A DNA stretch of 10,275 nt from Prochlorococcus marinus str. MIT 9215 (GTDB lineage: Bacteria > Cyanobacteriota > Cyanobacteriia > PCC-6307 > Cyanobiaceae), in the NCBI GenBank assembly GCA_949486985.1, contig CATBLW010000177.1, forward strand, positions 1 to 10,275, given 5' to 3'. The notes under the pieces were generated by a model. It did no database searches. It was given only the letters and a program-made list of their open reading frames with translations, and was not told where the DNA came from. The position numbers and the translations under genes were made by a program. Of the stretch, positions 1 through 7,923 are shown piece by piece (position 1 is the first letter of the stretch; each line of letters begins with the position of its first letter).

Positions 1-767
1 CGCGTTTGGTGGAGATGATTTAGGCCATCGCGTAACCACGTTCGATTCGCTCCAGTAAGAGGTGCCATATCAGCAACAGTTCCAATGCAAAAAAGATCCC
101 TTGCTGGACCAATAGCATCATCCCTTTTCATTTCCTTGGCAAGTTTTACGGCTAGCACATAGGCCAACCCTACTCCCGCCAATGTTCGATAAGGAGAGTT
201 CTCTGGCGTTGTGGCTGGATGCAATAGTGCGAGCACATCAGGTGTTGGATCTGGAAGTGTGTGGTGATCAGTGAGAATTACTTCTATTGATAATTCCTCA
301 GCAAGCTTAAGAGCCTCCTTTGCTGCAACGCCATTGTCGACAGTCACGATTAAGCCAACACCCTGCTCATTAAGTCGGGAGACCATGGATTGGTTTAGTC
401 CGTAGCCTTCACTCATTCGACTAGGAATGGCCGCAATGGGTGAGCCACCTAACGCTTTGAAGGTGTTCATCAAAAGGGCTGTACTTGTCATTCCATCAGC
501 GTCGTAATCACCGCAGATAGCGATCATCTCGCTTTGTTCACATGCCGTCTGCAATCGTCTTAGGGCTTTTTGTAAGTCAGGGAAGTGATCACAGGGCTCA
601 GGTGGATTAGCTGGATCCAGTAAAGCTGCAGCTGCTGTTGCATCAACGATTCCTCGACGCATCAAAATCGCGCGCAATGGCAATGGAAGCGCTACATCTG
701 GTAATGGATTCTGCGGAATCGGCTGTGGCAGTTGCCAGGACCATTGGATGAGTTCTTTTGTCAGCAA
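1..767 (-). CDS. recJ: Single-stranded-DNA-specific 5'-3' exonuclease RecJ, N-terminal part (gene cut by window edge)
   Basis: Reading the minus strand from 767 gives 255 open codons that run off the window, so the C-terminal half or more of a protein usually near 570 residues or longer is missing. The DHH-family phosphoesterase motifs are visible: CGDYDADG at residues 86-92, VDNG at about 143-146 and TDHH at about 166-169. Their Asp and His residues bind the catalytic metal ions. RecJ degrades single-stranded DNA 5' to 3' in recombination and repair. No in-frame ATG precedes the conserved start of the protein and a TAG closes the frame at 834-836, so I chose TTG at 765-767, preceded by AGGA four bases upstream. 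The protein then begins MLTKELIQWSWQLP. It is divergent from the phosphatase gene across 68 bases. The family is certain from the motifs; the exact start is less so. Confidence 0.93.
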   Translation of the reverse strand, partial: MLTKELIQWSWQLPQPIPQNPLPDVALPLPLRAILMRRGIVDATAAAALLDPANPPEPCDHFPDLQKALRRLQTACEQSEMIAICGDYDADGMTSTALLMNTFKALGGSPIAAIPSRMSEGYGLNQSMVSRLNEQGVGLIVTVDNGVAAKEALKLAEELSIEVILTDHHTLPDPTPDVLALLHPATTPENSPYRTLAGVGLAYVLAVKLAKEMKRDDAIGPARDLFCIGTVADMAPLTGANRTWLRDGLNHLHQT

Positions 768-835
768 TGGGTCCTGGCAAGCCTGTTGATTGTGAGTGAC
801 ATTAAAGCTGTTGGTTGGTTGCTTCTCATCAGGCT

Positions 836-1597
836 ATGGACACGCTCCAAGCAGTTTTCTGGGATGTCGATGGAACCCTTGCAGACACAGAAATGGAAGG
901 CCATAGAGTTGCCTTCAATGCAGCTTTCACGGAGGTTGGACTCCCTTGGCGCTGGGATCGCGATACCTATAAAAACCTTCTTCTGGTTCCAGGAGGTGGG
1001 GCAAGGATTACGGCTTATGCCAAGCAGCAAGGTGGTGATCTGTTGAGTTCAGAGACTCTTGACCAGCTGCGTGCTCTTAAGCAACATCACTATGTTGAAC
1101 GCATTAAGTCAGGAGCTGTTTCTTGGCGACCAGGGATCAAGCGCATTCTTTGCGAACTTCAACAGCATGGTGTTCAGCAGTGGATCGTAACGACGAGTGG
1201 TCGTGAGTCTGTTAATGCCCTTTTGGAAGCCAGTTTTTCCTCTGGTGAGCTCCCTTTTCAAGGTTGCGTAACAGCTGATGATGTCTCTCGACGCAAGCCA
1301 AACCCTGAGGCTTATGTAAACGCTCTTTCCTTAAGCGGAGTTAGCGCCAGGTATGCCTTAGCTGTTGAAGATTCTGCTGCAGGTTTAGCGGCTGCAACTG
1401 GAGCCAATATCTCTTGCTTGCTTACTCCATCGCCATGGGATCAAGAATTGAGATCAACCATGGATCAGGCCGTTGCAGTCCTCGATCATCTCGGTGATCC
1501 CACACGAGACGTGAATGTGATTGCGGGCCCCCCTTGTGCACAAGGCATGGTCACGCTGGAGTACTTGCAACATTTGACCCTGATGGGTCGATCATGA
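836..1597 (+). CDS. CbbY-like HAD-superfamily phosphatase (probable sugar-bisphosphate/xylulose-1,5-bisphosphate phosphatase)
   Basis: This is a 253-residue HAD hydrolase. Motif I is DVDGTLADTE, with nucleophile D10 and acid/base D12. Motif II is TTSGR near 119-123, the motif III Lys is K154 in RRKPNP, and motif IV is VEDSAAG with E178 and D179. The cap region has a WDRDTY...GGGARI pattern (about 40-58) that resembles CbbY proteins. In Rhodobacter and Arabidopsis, CbbY dephosphorylates xylulose-1,5-bisphosphate, a Rubisco misfire product that inhibits the enzyme. Substrate here is inferred; beta-phosphoglucomutase-like or other sugar-phosphate activity is possible. The ATG at 836 was preferred over the upstream TTG at 815 because the HAD fold begins directly after it. 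The stop overlaps the next start as ATGA, which suggests translational coupling with ycf20 and glycerate kinase. Confidence 0.88.
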   Translation: MDTLQAVFWDVDGTLADTEMEGHRVAFNAAFTEVGLPWRWDRDTYKNLLLVPGGGARITAYAKQQGGDLLSSETLDQLRALKQHHYVERIKSGAVSWRPGIKRILCELQQHGVQQWIVTTSGRESVNALLEASFSSGELPFQGCVTADDVSRRKPNPEAYVNALSLSGVSARYALAVEDSAAGLAAATGANISCLLTPSPWDQELRSTMDQAVAVLDHLGDPTRDVNVIAGPPCAQGMVTLEYLQHLTLMGRS

Positions 1598-1929
1598 GTC
1601 TTCAGAGCACCCGATTCGCTCGCCTTCAGAGCAAGATTGGCGAACATCTTTACTCGAACTGGCTTGGCCCCTGGCGTCGTAGGAGTGTGTCGTTAATCGC
1701 CTTGTTGGTTGGCTTTTATCTTGGCAGCAATCTCACTGTCTATTACTTACAGAAGATTGGCCAGCGCCCCATTGTCGTCTTGGTGATGGTCCTGATCATT
1801 GAGTTGATGGTGCGTTTGCGTAGTCGCGTCATCTCGGAGCCATGGCCACTGCGTTGGCTCGCACTCGACAACCTTCGAATCGGTTCTGTTTACGCAGTCG
1901 TTCTTGAGGCTTTCAAGCTTGGCTCTTGA
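1594..1929 (+). CDS. ycf20: Ycf20-like membrane protein (DUF565)
   Basis: This is a 111-residue protein with a basic N-terminus (RLQSKIGEHLYSNWLGPWRRR) and two hydrophobic segments at about 31-50 and 57-75. It ends in a cytosolic tail. The GPWRRRSVSLIALLVGFYLG pattern followed by a second hydrophobic helix ending in an acidic residue (IIEL) fits the Ycf20/DUF565 family of cyanobacteria and plastids. Plant and algal relatives have been linked to non-photochemical quenching, but the molecular role is unknown. The start is the ATG inside the ATGA overlap with the upstream phosphatase, and the end overlaps the glycerate kinase start by 11 bases, so the three genes are probably one transcript. The family call rests on remembered sequence pattern, not a search. 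Confidence 0.78.
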   Translation: MSLQSTRFARLQSKIGEHLYSNWLGPWRRRSVSLIALLVGFYLGSNLTVYYLQKIGQRPIVVLVMVLIIELMVRLRSRVISEPWPLRWLALDNLRIGSVYAVVLEAFKLGS

Positions 1930-2944
1930 GCAATCAGAGAGCAGCAGTTGTCCTCAGGGTCAGTTGTTTTCTCCTTGGTCTGATCCTGCTGATCCTGAAC
2001 TTTTATTCCCACTCCCTCCTTACGAGAAACTTCTTGCACATCTTGGTTGGCCTGATCATCAGGCCTGGTTGGCCCATTGGCAGTCGAGAGGTGGATCAGC
2101 TTTAAAACGTACCTTTTGGCATCCTGCTACCCGCCGAGACTGGATATGGGGCCTTGGCTTGCCTCTGCTGACACTGGTTGAACATTGTCTTGAGGCACGT
2201 TCTTTTTCCTTGCTAGGAATTTCTGGTCTACCAGGTAGCGGCAAGACCAGTCTTGGGAAATGGTTAGAGGCTGCAGCTTGCGAACTGGATTTGCCCTTAT
2301 CCGTTGTTTCACTGGATGATTTTTATTGGCCAGCATCAGAATTAGATAAAGCCATGAGAGGCAACCCTTGGGCTGTTCCGAGAGCGCTTCCAGGCAGTCA
2401 CGATCTTGCGTTGATTTCAAAGTCGCTCGATGACTGGCTATTGGATGGAACTTTCTATGCTCCTCAATTTGATAAGTCCAAGCGTGCTGGACGCGGTGAT
2501 CGCCAGGGCTGGCGCAGAACCAAGCCGCGAGTTCTTGTTCTTGAAGGCTGGTTTTTGGGATGTCAACCTTCTAGAGATAGCTGCTTTACAAACAGCCCTG
2601 ATGATCAACTGCGACCACCGCTAACCCAGGCGGAAATTGACTACAGACCTTTCGTTAAAGAGGCTCTTGAGGCTTATTTGCCACTCTGGAAACGTTTGGA
2701 TCAACTCTGGCAATTGAGACCTCTCGACTTCAACTCCACATGTTTGTGGAAGGCTGAACAAGAAGCCTCGATGCAGCTCGAAGCTGGTGTATCACTTGCC
2801 AGCAAAGAACTTGATGGATTTGTAAGGATGATTCTTGCTGCCATCCCACACAGCTGCTTTCAGGCCATTGCTGCCGATGTGGTGGCTGATCTCACCCCAT
2901 CAAGACAGCTCAAGCGGATTGGCCTTCGCTCACTAGCTATCTGA
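1919..2944 (+). CDS. glyK: D-glycerate 3-kinase (plant/cyanobacterial GLYK type)
   Basis: This is a 341-residue P-loop kinase. It carries Walker A GLPGSGKTS at about 103-111, SLDDFYW at 131-137, RALPGSHD at 155-162, a QFDKS...GRGDR stretch at 183-195 and LVLEGWFLG at 206-214. That ordered set matches plant-type glycerate kinase, which phosphorylates D-glycerate to 3-phosphoglycerate as the last step of photorespiration. The roughly 95-residue N-terminal region before the P-loop is also typical of cyanobacterial members. There is no ATG before the P-loop. TTG at 1919 was chosen over TTG at 1904 because GAGG lies nine bases upstream of it. The gene overlaps ycf20 by 11 bases and, at its other end, the convergent rpmF by 12 bases. 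Uridine-kinase or phosphoribulokinase-like alternatives fit the other motifs less well. Confidence 0.87.
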   Translation: MALEQSESSSCPQGQLFSPWSDPADPELLFPLPPYEKLLAHLGWPDHQAWLAHWQSRGGSALKRTFWHPATRRDWIWGLGLPLLTLVEHCLEARSFSLLGISGLPGSGKTSLGKWLEAAACELDLPLSVVSLDDFYWPASELDKAMRGNPWAVPRALPGSHDLALISKSLDDWLLDGTFYAPQFDKSKRAGRGDRQGWRRTKPRVLVLEGWFLGCQPSRDSCFTNSPDDQLRPPLTQAEIDYRPFVKEALEAYLPLWKRLDQLWQLRPLDFNSTCLWKAEQEASMQLEAGVSLASKELDGFVRMILAAIPHSCFQAIAADVVADLTPSRQLKRIGLRSLAI

Positions 2945-3109
2945 TTCTTCAGCGTCATTCATGGGATAAACGAACCCCTGTGCTCTTCCACTAAGCACTG
3001 ATTTTCCGATTGACAGAGCCTTTTGTGCGGCAGTGGCTGCTTTAGCTTTCCAAACAGCATGACGCTGATTGCGCTTGTTTTTGGAGGTTTTCTTCTTCGG
3101 TACAGCCAT
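2933..3109 (-). CDS. rpmF: 50S ribosomal protein L32
   Basis: This is a 58-residue basic protein starting MAVPKKKTSKNKRNQRHA, the hallmark of bacterial and plastid L32. A conserved middle (AVWKAKAATAAQKALSIGKS) and an acidic tail (NDAEESDS) follow. I saw no four-cysteine zinc motif, as expected for the cyanobacterial/plastid form. The start is the ATG at 3107-3109; the in-frame extension upstream of it (a GTG about nine codons earlier) does not look like L32. L32 sits in the large ribosomal subunit. The last codons overlap the end of glycerate kinase on the other strand, and only 38 bases separate it from ftsH, so its promoter must lie in or next to the ftsH 5' end. Confidence 0.96.
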   Translation of the reverse strand: MAVPKKKTSKNKRNQRHAVWKAKAATAAQKALSIGKSVLSGRAQGFVYPMNDAEESDS

Positions 3110-3147
3110 CTCAGGCGGGAATTGCCAAACAACCATCTTCTACCTTG

Positions 3148-5040
3148 ATGAGCCTTGGCGTCAAATCGCTAGGCTTTTGTCAACGCATCACTGCCGTGAG
3201 TTCAGGCCCATCAGTTCCTCAGGAGCCGGCATTGCAGAAGCAAGTGCAGTCTCCCGTCTCTAAGCAGAGCGGCTTCTTTGCTGGTTTCAAGAAAGAACCT
3301 GCCATCAGTTACAGCCAACTACTCGACAAGATCAATTCAGGGCAAGTCAAGTCCTTGGAGTTGATTCCTGCAAGGCGTGAGGTTGTGGTTCTTTTCAAGG
3401 ATGGAAAGCAGTCCATCTCCCCTATTTTTGCCAATGATCAACAGGTTCTAAGAGCAGCTGAAGCGGCAGGTACCCCTCTTTCCGTGAAGGACATTCGACA
3501 GGAGCAAGCCCTGGCAGGAATGGCAGGGAATGTGGCCTTGATTGTGATGATCATCATCGGGCTTACGTTTTTGCTTCGTCGCTCAGCTCAAGTGGCTAAC
3601 CGTGCCATGGGTTTCGGGCGAAGTCAGCCGCGGATGAAACCTCAGGAAGATCTGCAGATTCGCTTTGAAGATGTAGCTGGTATCTCTGAAGCGAAGGATG
3701 AGTTGCAAGAGGTCGTTACCTTCCTGAAGCAACCCGAAAACTTCATCAGGCTTGGCGCAAAAATTCCAAGAGGGGTTCTTTTGGTGGGTCCGCCTGGAAC
3801 GGGAAAAACTTTGTTGGCAAAAGCAATCGCAGGTGAAGCTGGTGTGCCTTTCTTCTCGATGGCTGCCTCTGAATTTGTCGAAATGTTTGTCGGTGTTGGA
3901 GCCAGTCGTGTACGTGATCTTTTTCGGCAAGCGAAGGAAAAAGCCCCTTGCATCGTTTTTATCGATGAGATCGATGCAGTAGGTCGTCAAAGGGGGGCTG
4001 GGATTGGCGGAGGCAATGATGAGCGCGAGCAAACACTCAACCAGCTCCTTACTGAGATGGATGGATTTGCTGATAATTCTGGCGTCATTCTTCTTGCAGC
4101 AAGCAATCGTGCCGATGTTTTGGACTCAGCACTGATGCGACCTGGGCGCTTTGATCGCCGCGTTGATGTATCGATCCCTGATCGTCGAGGCCGCAAGGAC
4201 ATCCTTGCCGTTCACGCTCGAAGCCGTCCTTTAGATGACGAGGTTTGTCTTTTGGATTGGGCTCGTCGTACGCCTGGTTTTACAGGTGCTGAGTTGGCCA
4301 ACCTGCTGAATGAAGCCGCCATTCTCACTGCAAGACAAGAAAAAATTGCTATCGGCAATCAACAACTGGAAGGAGCCTTGGAGCGGATCACGATGGGGTT
4401 GTCTGCGGCTCCTCTCCAGGACAGTGCAAAAAAACGCTTGATTGCCTATCACGAAATTGGTCATGCTTTGGTGGCCGCACTCACTCCTCATGCGGATCGC
4501 ATTGACAAAGTCACTCTGTTGCCTCGCAGTGGAGGTGTCGGCGGATTTACCCGCTTCTGGCCAGATGAAGAAATCCTTGATTCAGGCCTAGTTACGAAGG
4601 CCTATCTGAATGCAAGATTGATTGTTGCTCTTGGTGGTCGCGCTGCTGAGATGGTTGTGTTTGGTGCCGATGAAGTCACCCAAGGAGCCAGTGGAGACAT
4701 TCAGAACGTGGCTCATCTCGCTAGAGAAATGGTGACAAGATTTGGTTTTTCAAGTCTTGGCCCTGTGGCTCTGGAAGCTGGAGATTCAGAAGTTTTCCTG
4801 GGCCGTGATTTGATCCAGACACGCCCGAGCTATGCCGAATCGACAGGCAAGGCGATTGATGAACAGGTGAGGAGTTTGGCCATTGGCGCTCTTGATCAGG
4901 CGATTCGGCTGCTTTCTCCACGAAGGAGCTTGATGGATTGTTTGGTTGAGGCCTTGATTGAGGAGGAAACCCTTCACACCGAACGGTTTATGGATTTAGC
5001 AGGGTTGAGCATTGACCAGCAAAAACCTTTGGAGGTTTAG
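3148..5040 (+). CDS. ftsH: ATP-dependent zinc metalloprotease FtsH
   Basis: This is a 630-residue membrane AAA+ protease of normal FtsH length. Visible in order are an extracytoplasmic-type domain (about 51-120) and one clear membrane helix (about 128-143). The AAA module has Walker A GPPGTGKT (214-221), the pore motif FVG (247-249), Walker B IVFIDE (269-274) and the second region of homology with Arg334 and Arg337. The peptidase site is HEIGH (435-439), with D517 in GASGD the likely third zinc ligand. FtsH hexamers extract and degrade membrane proteins; in cyanobacteria some paralogues repair photosystem II. Around 455-475 the sequence reads DKVTLLPRSGGVGGFTRFWP, unlike the GLTWFTP form I recall for the D1-degrading FtsH2/3, so I do not assign a paralogue. 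ATG 3148 was preferred to the adjacent TTG 3145. No first membrane segment is seen near the N-terminus. UPF0182 follows after 20 bases. Confidence 0.95.
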   Translation: MSLGVKSLGFCQRITAVSSGPSVPQEPALQKQVQSPVSKQSGFFAGFKKEPAISYSQLLDKINSGQVKSLELIPARREVVVLFKDGKQSISPIFANDQQVLRAAEAAGTPLSVKDIRQEQALAGMAGNVALIVMIIIGLTFLLRRSAQVANRAMGFGRSQPRMKPQEDLQIRFEDVAGISEAKDELQEVVTFLKQPENFIRLGAKIPRGVLLVGPPGTGKTLLAKAIAGEAGVPFFSMAASEFVEMFVGVGASRVRDLFRQAKEKAPCIVFIDEIDAVGRQRGAGIGGGNDEREQTLNQLLTEMDGFADNSGVILLAASNRADVLDSALMRPGRFDRRVDVSIPDRRGRKDILAVHARSRPLDDEVCLLDWARRTPGFTGAELANLLNEAAILTARQEKIAIGNQQLEGALERITMGLSAAPLQDSAKKRLIAYHEIGHALVAALTPHADRIDKVTLLPRSGGVGGFTRFWPDEEILDSGLVTKAYLNARLIVALGGRAAEMVVFGADEVTQGASGDIQNVAHLAREMVTRFGFSSLGPVALEAGDSEVFLGRDLIQTRPSYAESTGKAIDEQVRSLAIGALDQAIRLLSPRRSLMDCLVEALIEEETLHTERFMDLAGLSIDQQKPLEV

Positions 5041-5060
5041 CTGAAGCGTCATAGCCTGAG

Positions 5061-7922
5061 GTGAATGAATTGAAGGGCTTGGCAAGGTTCGCCCATTTTT
5101 CAAGATTGTTGAGGAAGCGCTTCTATTGGATCTTCTTCGGTTTAGCAGCGGCGTGGCTGCTGATGAGACTCAACATTGAATGGCTCTGGTTCGCACAGTT
5201 TGATTGGCATGTTGTGCTGCTGCGGCGATGGCTTTGGCAGTTTGGTGGCTTCTGTTTTGGTCTTGCTCTTTCAATATCCTGTCTTCTATGGCAACAACAC
5301 TGGTTAAGGATTAAATCTCCGCTTGAAGAGAAACAGATCGTCCTCAGCCTTAAGGGGTGGAGCTACAGCTTTGCATTATTGGCTTGTCTGTTCTGCCTAA
5401 CCGGCGATCTTTTGTTGCTTTCTCGGTTCACATGGTTGGCTTGGATTAACCCTTTTTCACTTGCACATTGGTGGGCTGAACCATTTGGTTATGCGTGGGC
5501 TTGGCTACTAGCGATTTTGGCTGTGTTTTTGGCCATGTCGTTTTCATTTGGCAGCTTCCGTGTTGGACGTATTGCGCAGCTGGTTGGAAGCATTGGCCTG
5601 TGCATCACCATTGCTCGAGCCTGGGGTCTATGGGCTCTCGCTATGCGGATCCCTCAGTCAGGAATTCGTGAGCAACTTCTTGGAGCAGATGTGAGCTTTG
5701 GCATGGGACGGTTTCCTGCTCTTGCTGTTGCCCTGGTGCTTCTGTTGCTGTTGCTAACTCTTACGGCCAGCACAAGTTTCTGGATACGATTAACAAGCTC
5801 AAAGGCTCTTTCAGACTGGCAATTCGTAGGTTTGTCTAGGGCTCAAACTCGCTATTTGCGGCCATTACTTTCTTTACTCCTAATCAATCTTGCGGCGCTT
5901 CTTTGGTTGTCACGCCATCAACTGCTATGGACTCAGAATGGAATGATTGCCGGGGCTGGTTGGCTAGATGCTCAGTTAATTATTCCTGTTCGTAGCATCT
6001 CATCGCTGGCATTGCTTTCTCTGGCTGTTTTTGTCATACCGATTCCAGGTTTAAGGAAAAGAGGTTTATTAAGACTATTGGCTGCAAGTATTGCCTTGCT
6101 AGGAGTTGTTGTCGAACTGGTTTTCGCGCCCTTTATTCAATGGATGGTAGTTAAACCTAGAGAATTAGAACTTGAGACTCCATATATATCAAGAGCAATT
6201 AAAGCCACTAGGAAAGCCTTTCAGCTTGACTCAATTACCACTCGATTAATTAATCCTCATCCACAACTTACCAAAGCTGATCTTGAAGTAGGGGCGAGCA
6301 CTCTGAGGAATATCCGTCTTTGGGATAGTCAACCATTATTAGCAACCAATCGCCAGTTGCAGCAGTTAAGAGTTTATTATCGCTTCTCCAATGCAGCTGT
6401 AGATCGATACCGGCTTTTACCTCTATCCAAGGAACGTCAACAGGTCATGATCACGGCGCGTGAGCTTGACCAAGCAGCTCTGCCAAAGCGATCAAGAACT
6501 TGGTTGAATAGACATTTCGTTTTTACTCATGGCTATGGCTTTACGCTCAGCCCAGTTAATACGATGGCGCCAGATGGTCTTCCAGACTATTTCATTAGTG
6601 ATCTAGGAACCTCAACGAAGTTAGAAGGCAGTAAGGAATTGGGTATTACTCGTGAAGATGTAAAGCAAGCCGTTCCAATTGCTGATGCAGCTCTTTACTT
6701 TGGAATACTTCCATCGCCATATGCAATTGCTCCAACTAAACTCAAGGAATTAGATTACCCTGAAGGCGATCAAAATATATACAATCATTATTCAGGGTTA
6801 GGGGGCATCCCATTAGAGAATCCGCTTCAGAGAATATCTGCGGCGACCTACTTGCATGAACCTCGTCTTCTCAATACAGGATCACTTAATCAGAACTCCA
6901 AACTTCTTATCCGACGTGAAGTTCGACAACGTATTCGAGCAGTCGCACCATTTCTTGAATTAACCGAAGATCCTTACTTGGTATCTGTAGCGATCCCAAA
7001 AAATACCCCTAACTACAACTCCGACCAACACCAGTATTGGATTGTGGAGGGTTATACCACCTCACGTACTTACCCTTATGCAGCTAATTTGCCTAACGGT
7101 GAACAGTTGCGTTACTTGCGCAACTCAGTTAAAGCAATTGTTGATGCCTATAGTGGCAGAATTCATCTCTACATTATTGAACCAGATGACCCGTTGATTC
7201 AGGGTTGGCAGAATGTATTCCCTGAGCTGTTTAAATCTCTTGATGCTATGCCTTTGGCATTACGTGAGCATCTAAGAGTACCGACCAATTTGTTTAACAT
7301 ACAGGTACAGCAACTTCTTCGTTATCACGTTACTGATCCTCGCGTCTTTTATAGCGGTGATGACGTATGGCAGGTTCCCATGGAACTTTATGGCAAGCGC
7401 CAGGTTCCTGTCTTGCCTTATCACACCACTGCCCAATTAAGGCCTAACGATCAATCTGAATTCCTACTTTTGCAGCCGCTTACACCATTGGCTAGACCGA
7501 ATCTTTCGGGCTGGCTAGCAGCAAGAAGTGATGGTGAACATTATGGAGAATTGGTTTTACTTCGCTTCCCCAGTGAAACACTTATCTTCGGGCCAGAACA
7601 GATTCAGGCCTTGATTAATCAGAATCCCACAATTAGTCAACAATTTGGACTTTGGGATCGTGCTGGTTCTGAGGTTGTTCAAGGAAACCTTTTGGTTGTT
7701 CCTCTTGGCAACGCATTGCTCTATGTAGAGCCTGTTTATCTAAAGGCTCAACAAGGTGGACTCCCAACGCTAGCCAGGGTGGTCGTTAGTGATGGCAAGA
7801 GAATTGCAATGGCAGAGAACCTTGCAGACGGCCTTAGGGCGCTTTTGGAGGGATCTGATAAGCGTTCAATTGTCTTGGAAGTAAAAAACCTGCCACCAAG
7901 CATGATGACAGGTTCAGAATGA
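5061..7922 (+). CDS. UPF0182 family large integral membrane protein, function unknown
   Basis: This is a 953-residue protein. The first 360 residues hold about eight or nine hydrophobic helices, near 21-38, 56-77, 100-121, 145-166, 172-195, 217-238, 267-284, 312-330 and 337-357. They are followed by a soluble domain of almost 600 residues. Directly after the last helix comes KPRELELETPYISRAIKATRKAF (about 365-387), which matches the family signature of a Pro/Arg-Glu-Leu block, ETPYI and TRxAF. Length and architecture fit UPF0182, found in cyanobacteria and actinobacteria, with no established biochemical role. The start is a GTG 20 bases after the ftsH stop, in what looks like the same transcript. 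Downstream is a hairpin with a T-run. The middle of the gene is AT-richer than its ends. I do not assign a function. Confidence 0.88.
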   Translation: MNELKGLARFAHFSRLLRKRFYWIFFGLAAAWLLMRLNIEWLWFAQFDWHVVLLRRWLWQFGGFCFGLALSISCLLWQQHWLRIKSPLEEKQIVLSLKGWSYSFALLACLFCLTGDLLLLSRFTWLAWINPFSLAHWWAEPFGYAWAWLLAILAVFLAMSFSFGSFRVGRIAQLVGSIGLCITIARAWGLWALAMRIPQSGIREQLLGADVSFGMGRFPALAVALVLLLLLLTLTASTSFWIRLTSSKALSDWQFVGLSRAQTRYLRPLLSLLLINLAALLWLSRHQLLWTQNGMIAGAGWLDAQLIIPVRSISSLALLSLAVFVIPIPGLRKRGLLRLLAASIALLGVVVELVFAPFIQWMVVKPRELELETPYISRAIKATRKAFQLDSITTRLINPHPQLTKADLEVGASTLRNIRLWDSQPLLATNRQLQQLRVYYRFSNAAVDRYRLLPLSKERQQVMITARELDQAALPKRSRTWLNRHFVFTHGYGFTLSPVNTMAPDGLPDYFISDLGTSTKLEGSKELGITREDVKQAVPIADAALYFGILPSPYAIAPTKLKELDYPEGDQNIYNHYSGLGGIPLENPLQRISAATYLHEPRLLNTGSLNQNSKLLIRREVRQRIRAVAPFLELTEDPYLVSVAIPKNTPNYNSDQHQYWIVEGYTTSRTYPYAANLPNGEQLRYLRNSVKAIVDAYSGRIHLYIIEPDDPLIQGWQNVFPELFKSLDAMPLALREHLRVPTNLFNIQVQQLLRYHVTDPRVFYSGDDVWQVPMELYGKRQVPVLPYHTTAQLRPNDQSEFLLLQPLTPLARPNLSGWLAARSDGEHYGELVLLRFPSETLIFGPEQIQALINQNPTISQQFGLWDRAGSEVVQGNLLVVPLGNALLYVEPVYLKAQQGGLPTLARVVVSDGKRIAMAENLADGLRALLEGSDKRSIVLEVKNLPPSMMTGSE

Positions 7923-7923
7923 T

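Noticed and set aside
809..822. Triple TTGG repeat in the recJ-phosphatase gap
   Set aside because: It is too short and simple to call a regulatory repeat and does not recur elsewhere in the window as far as I saw.
732..1046. Long alternative-frame ORFs over the phosphatase start
   Set aside because: They overlap the clear HAD gene in another frame and have no recognisable family pattern.
3583..4032. Minus-strand ORFs of 149 and 103 codons inside ftsH
   Set aside because: They are opposite-strand shadows of a highly conserved AAA+ sequence and have no recognisable motifs.
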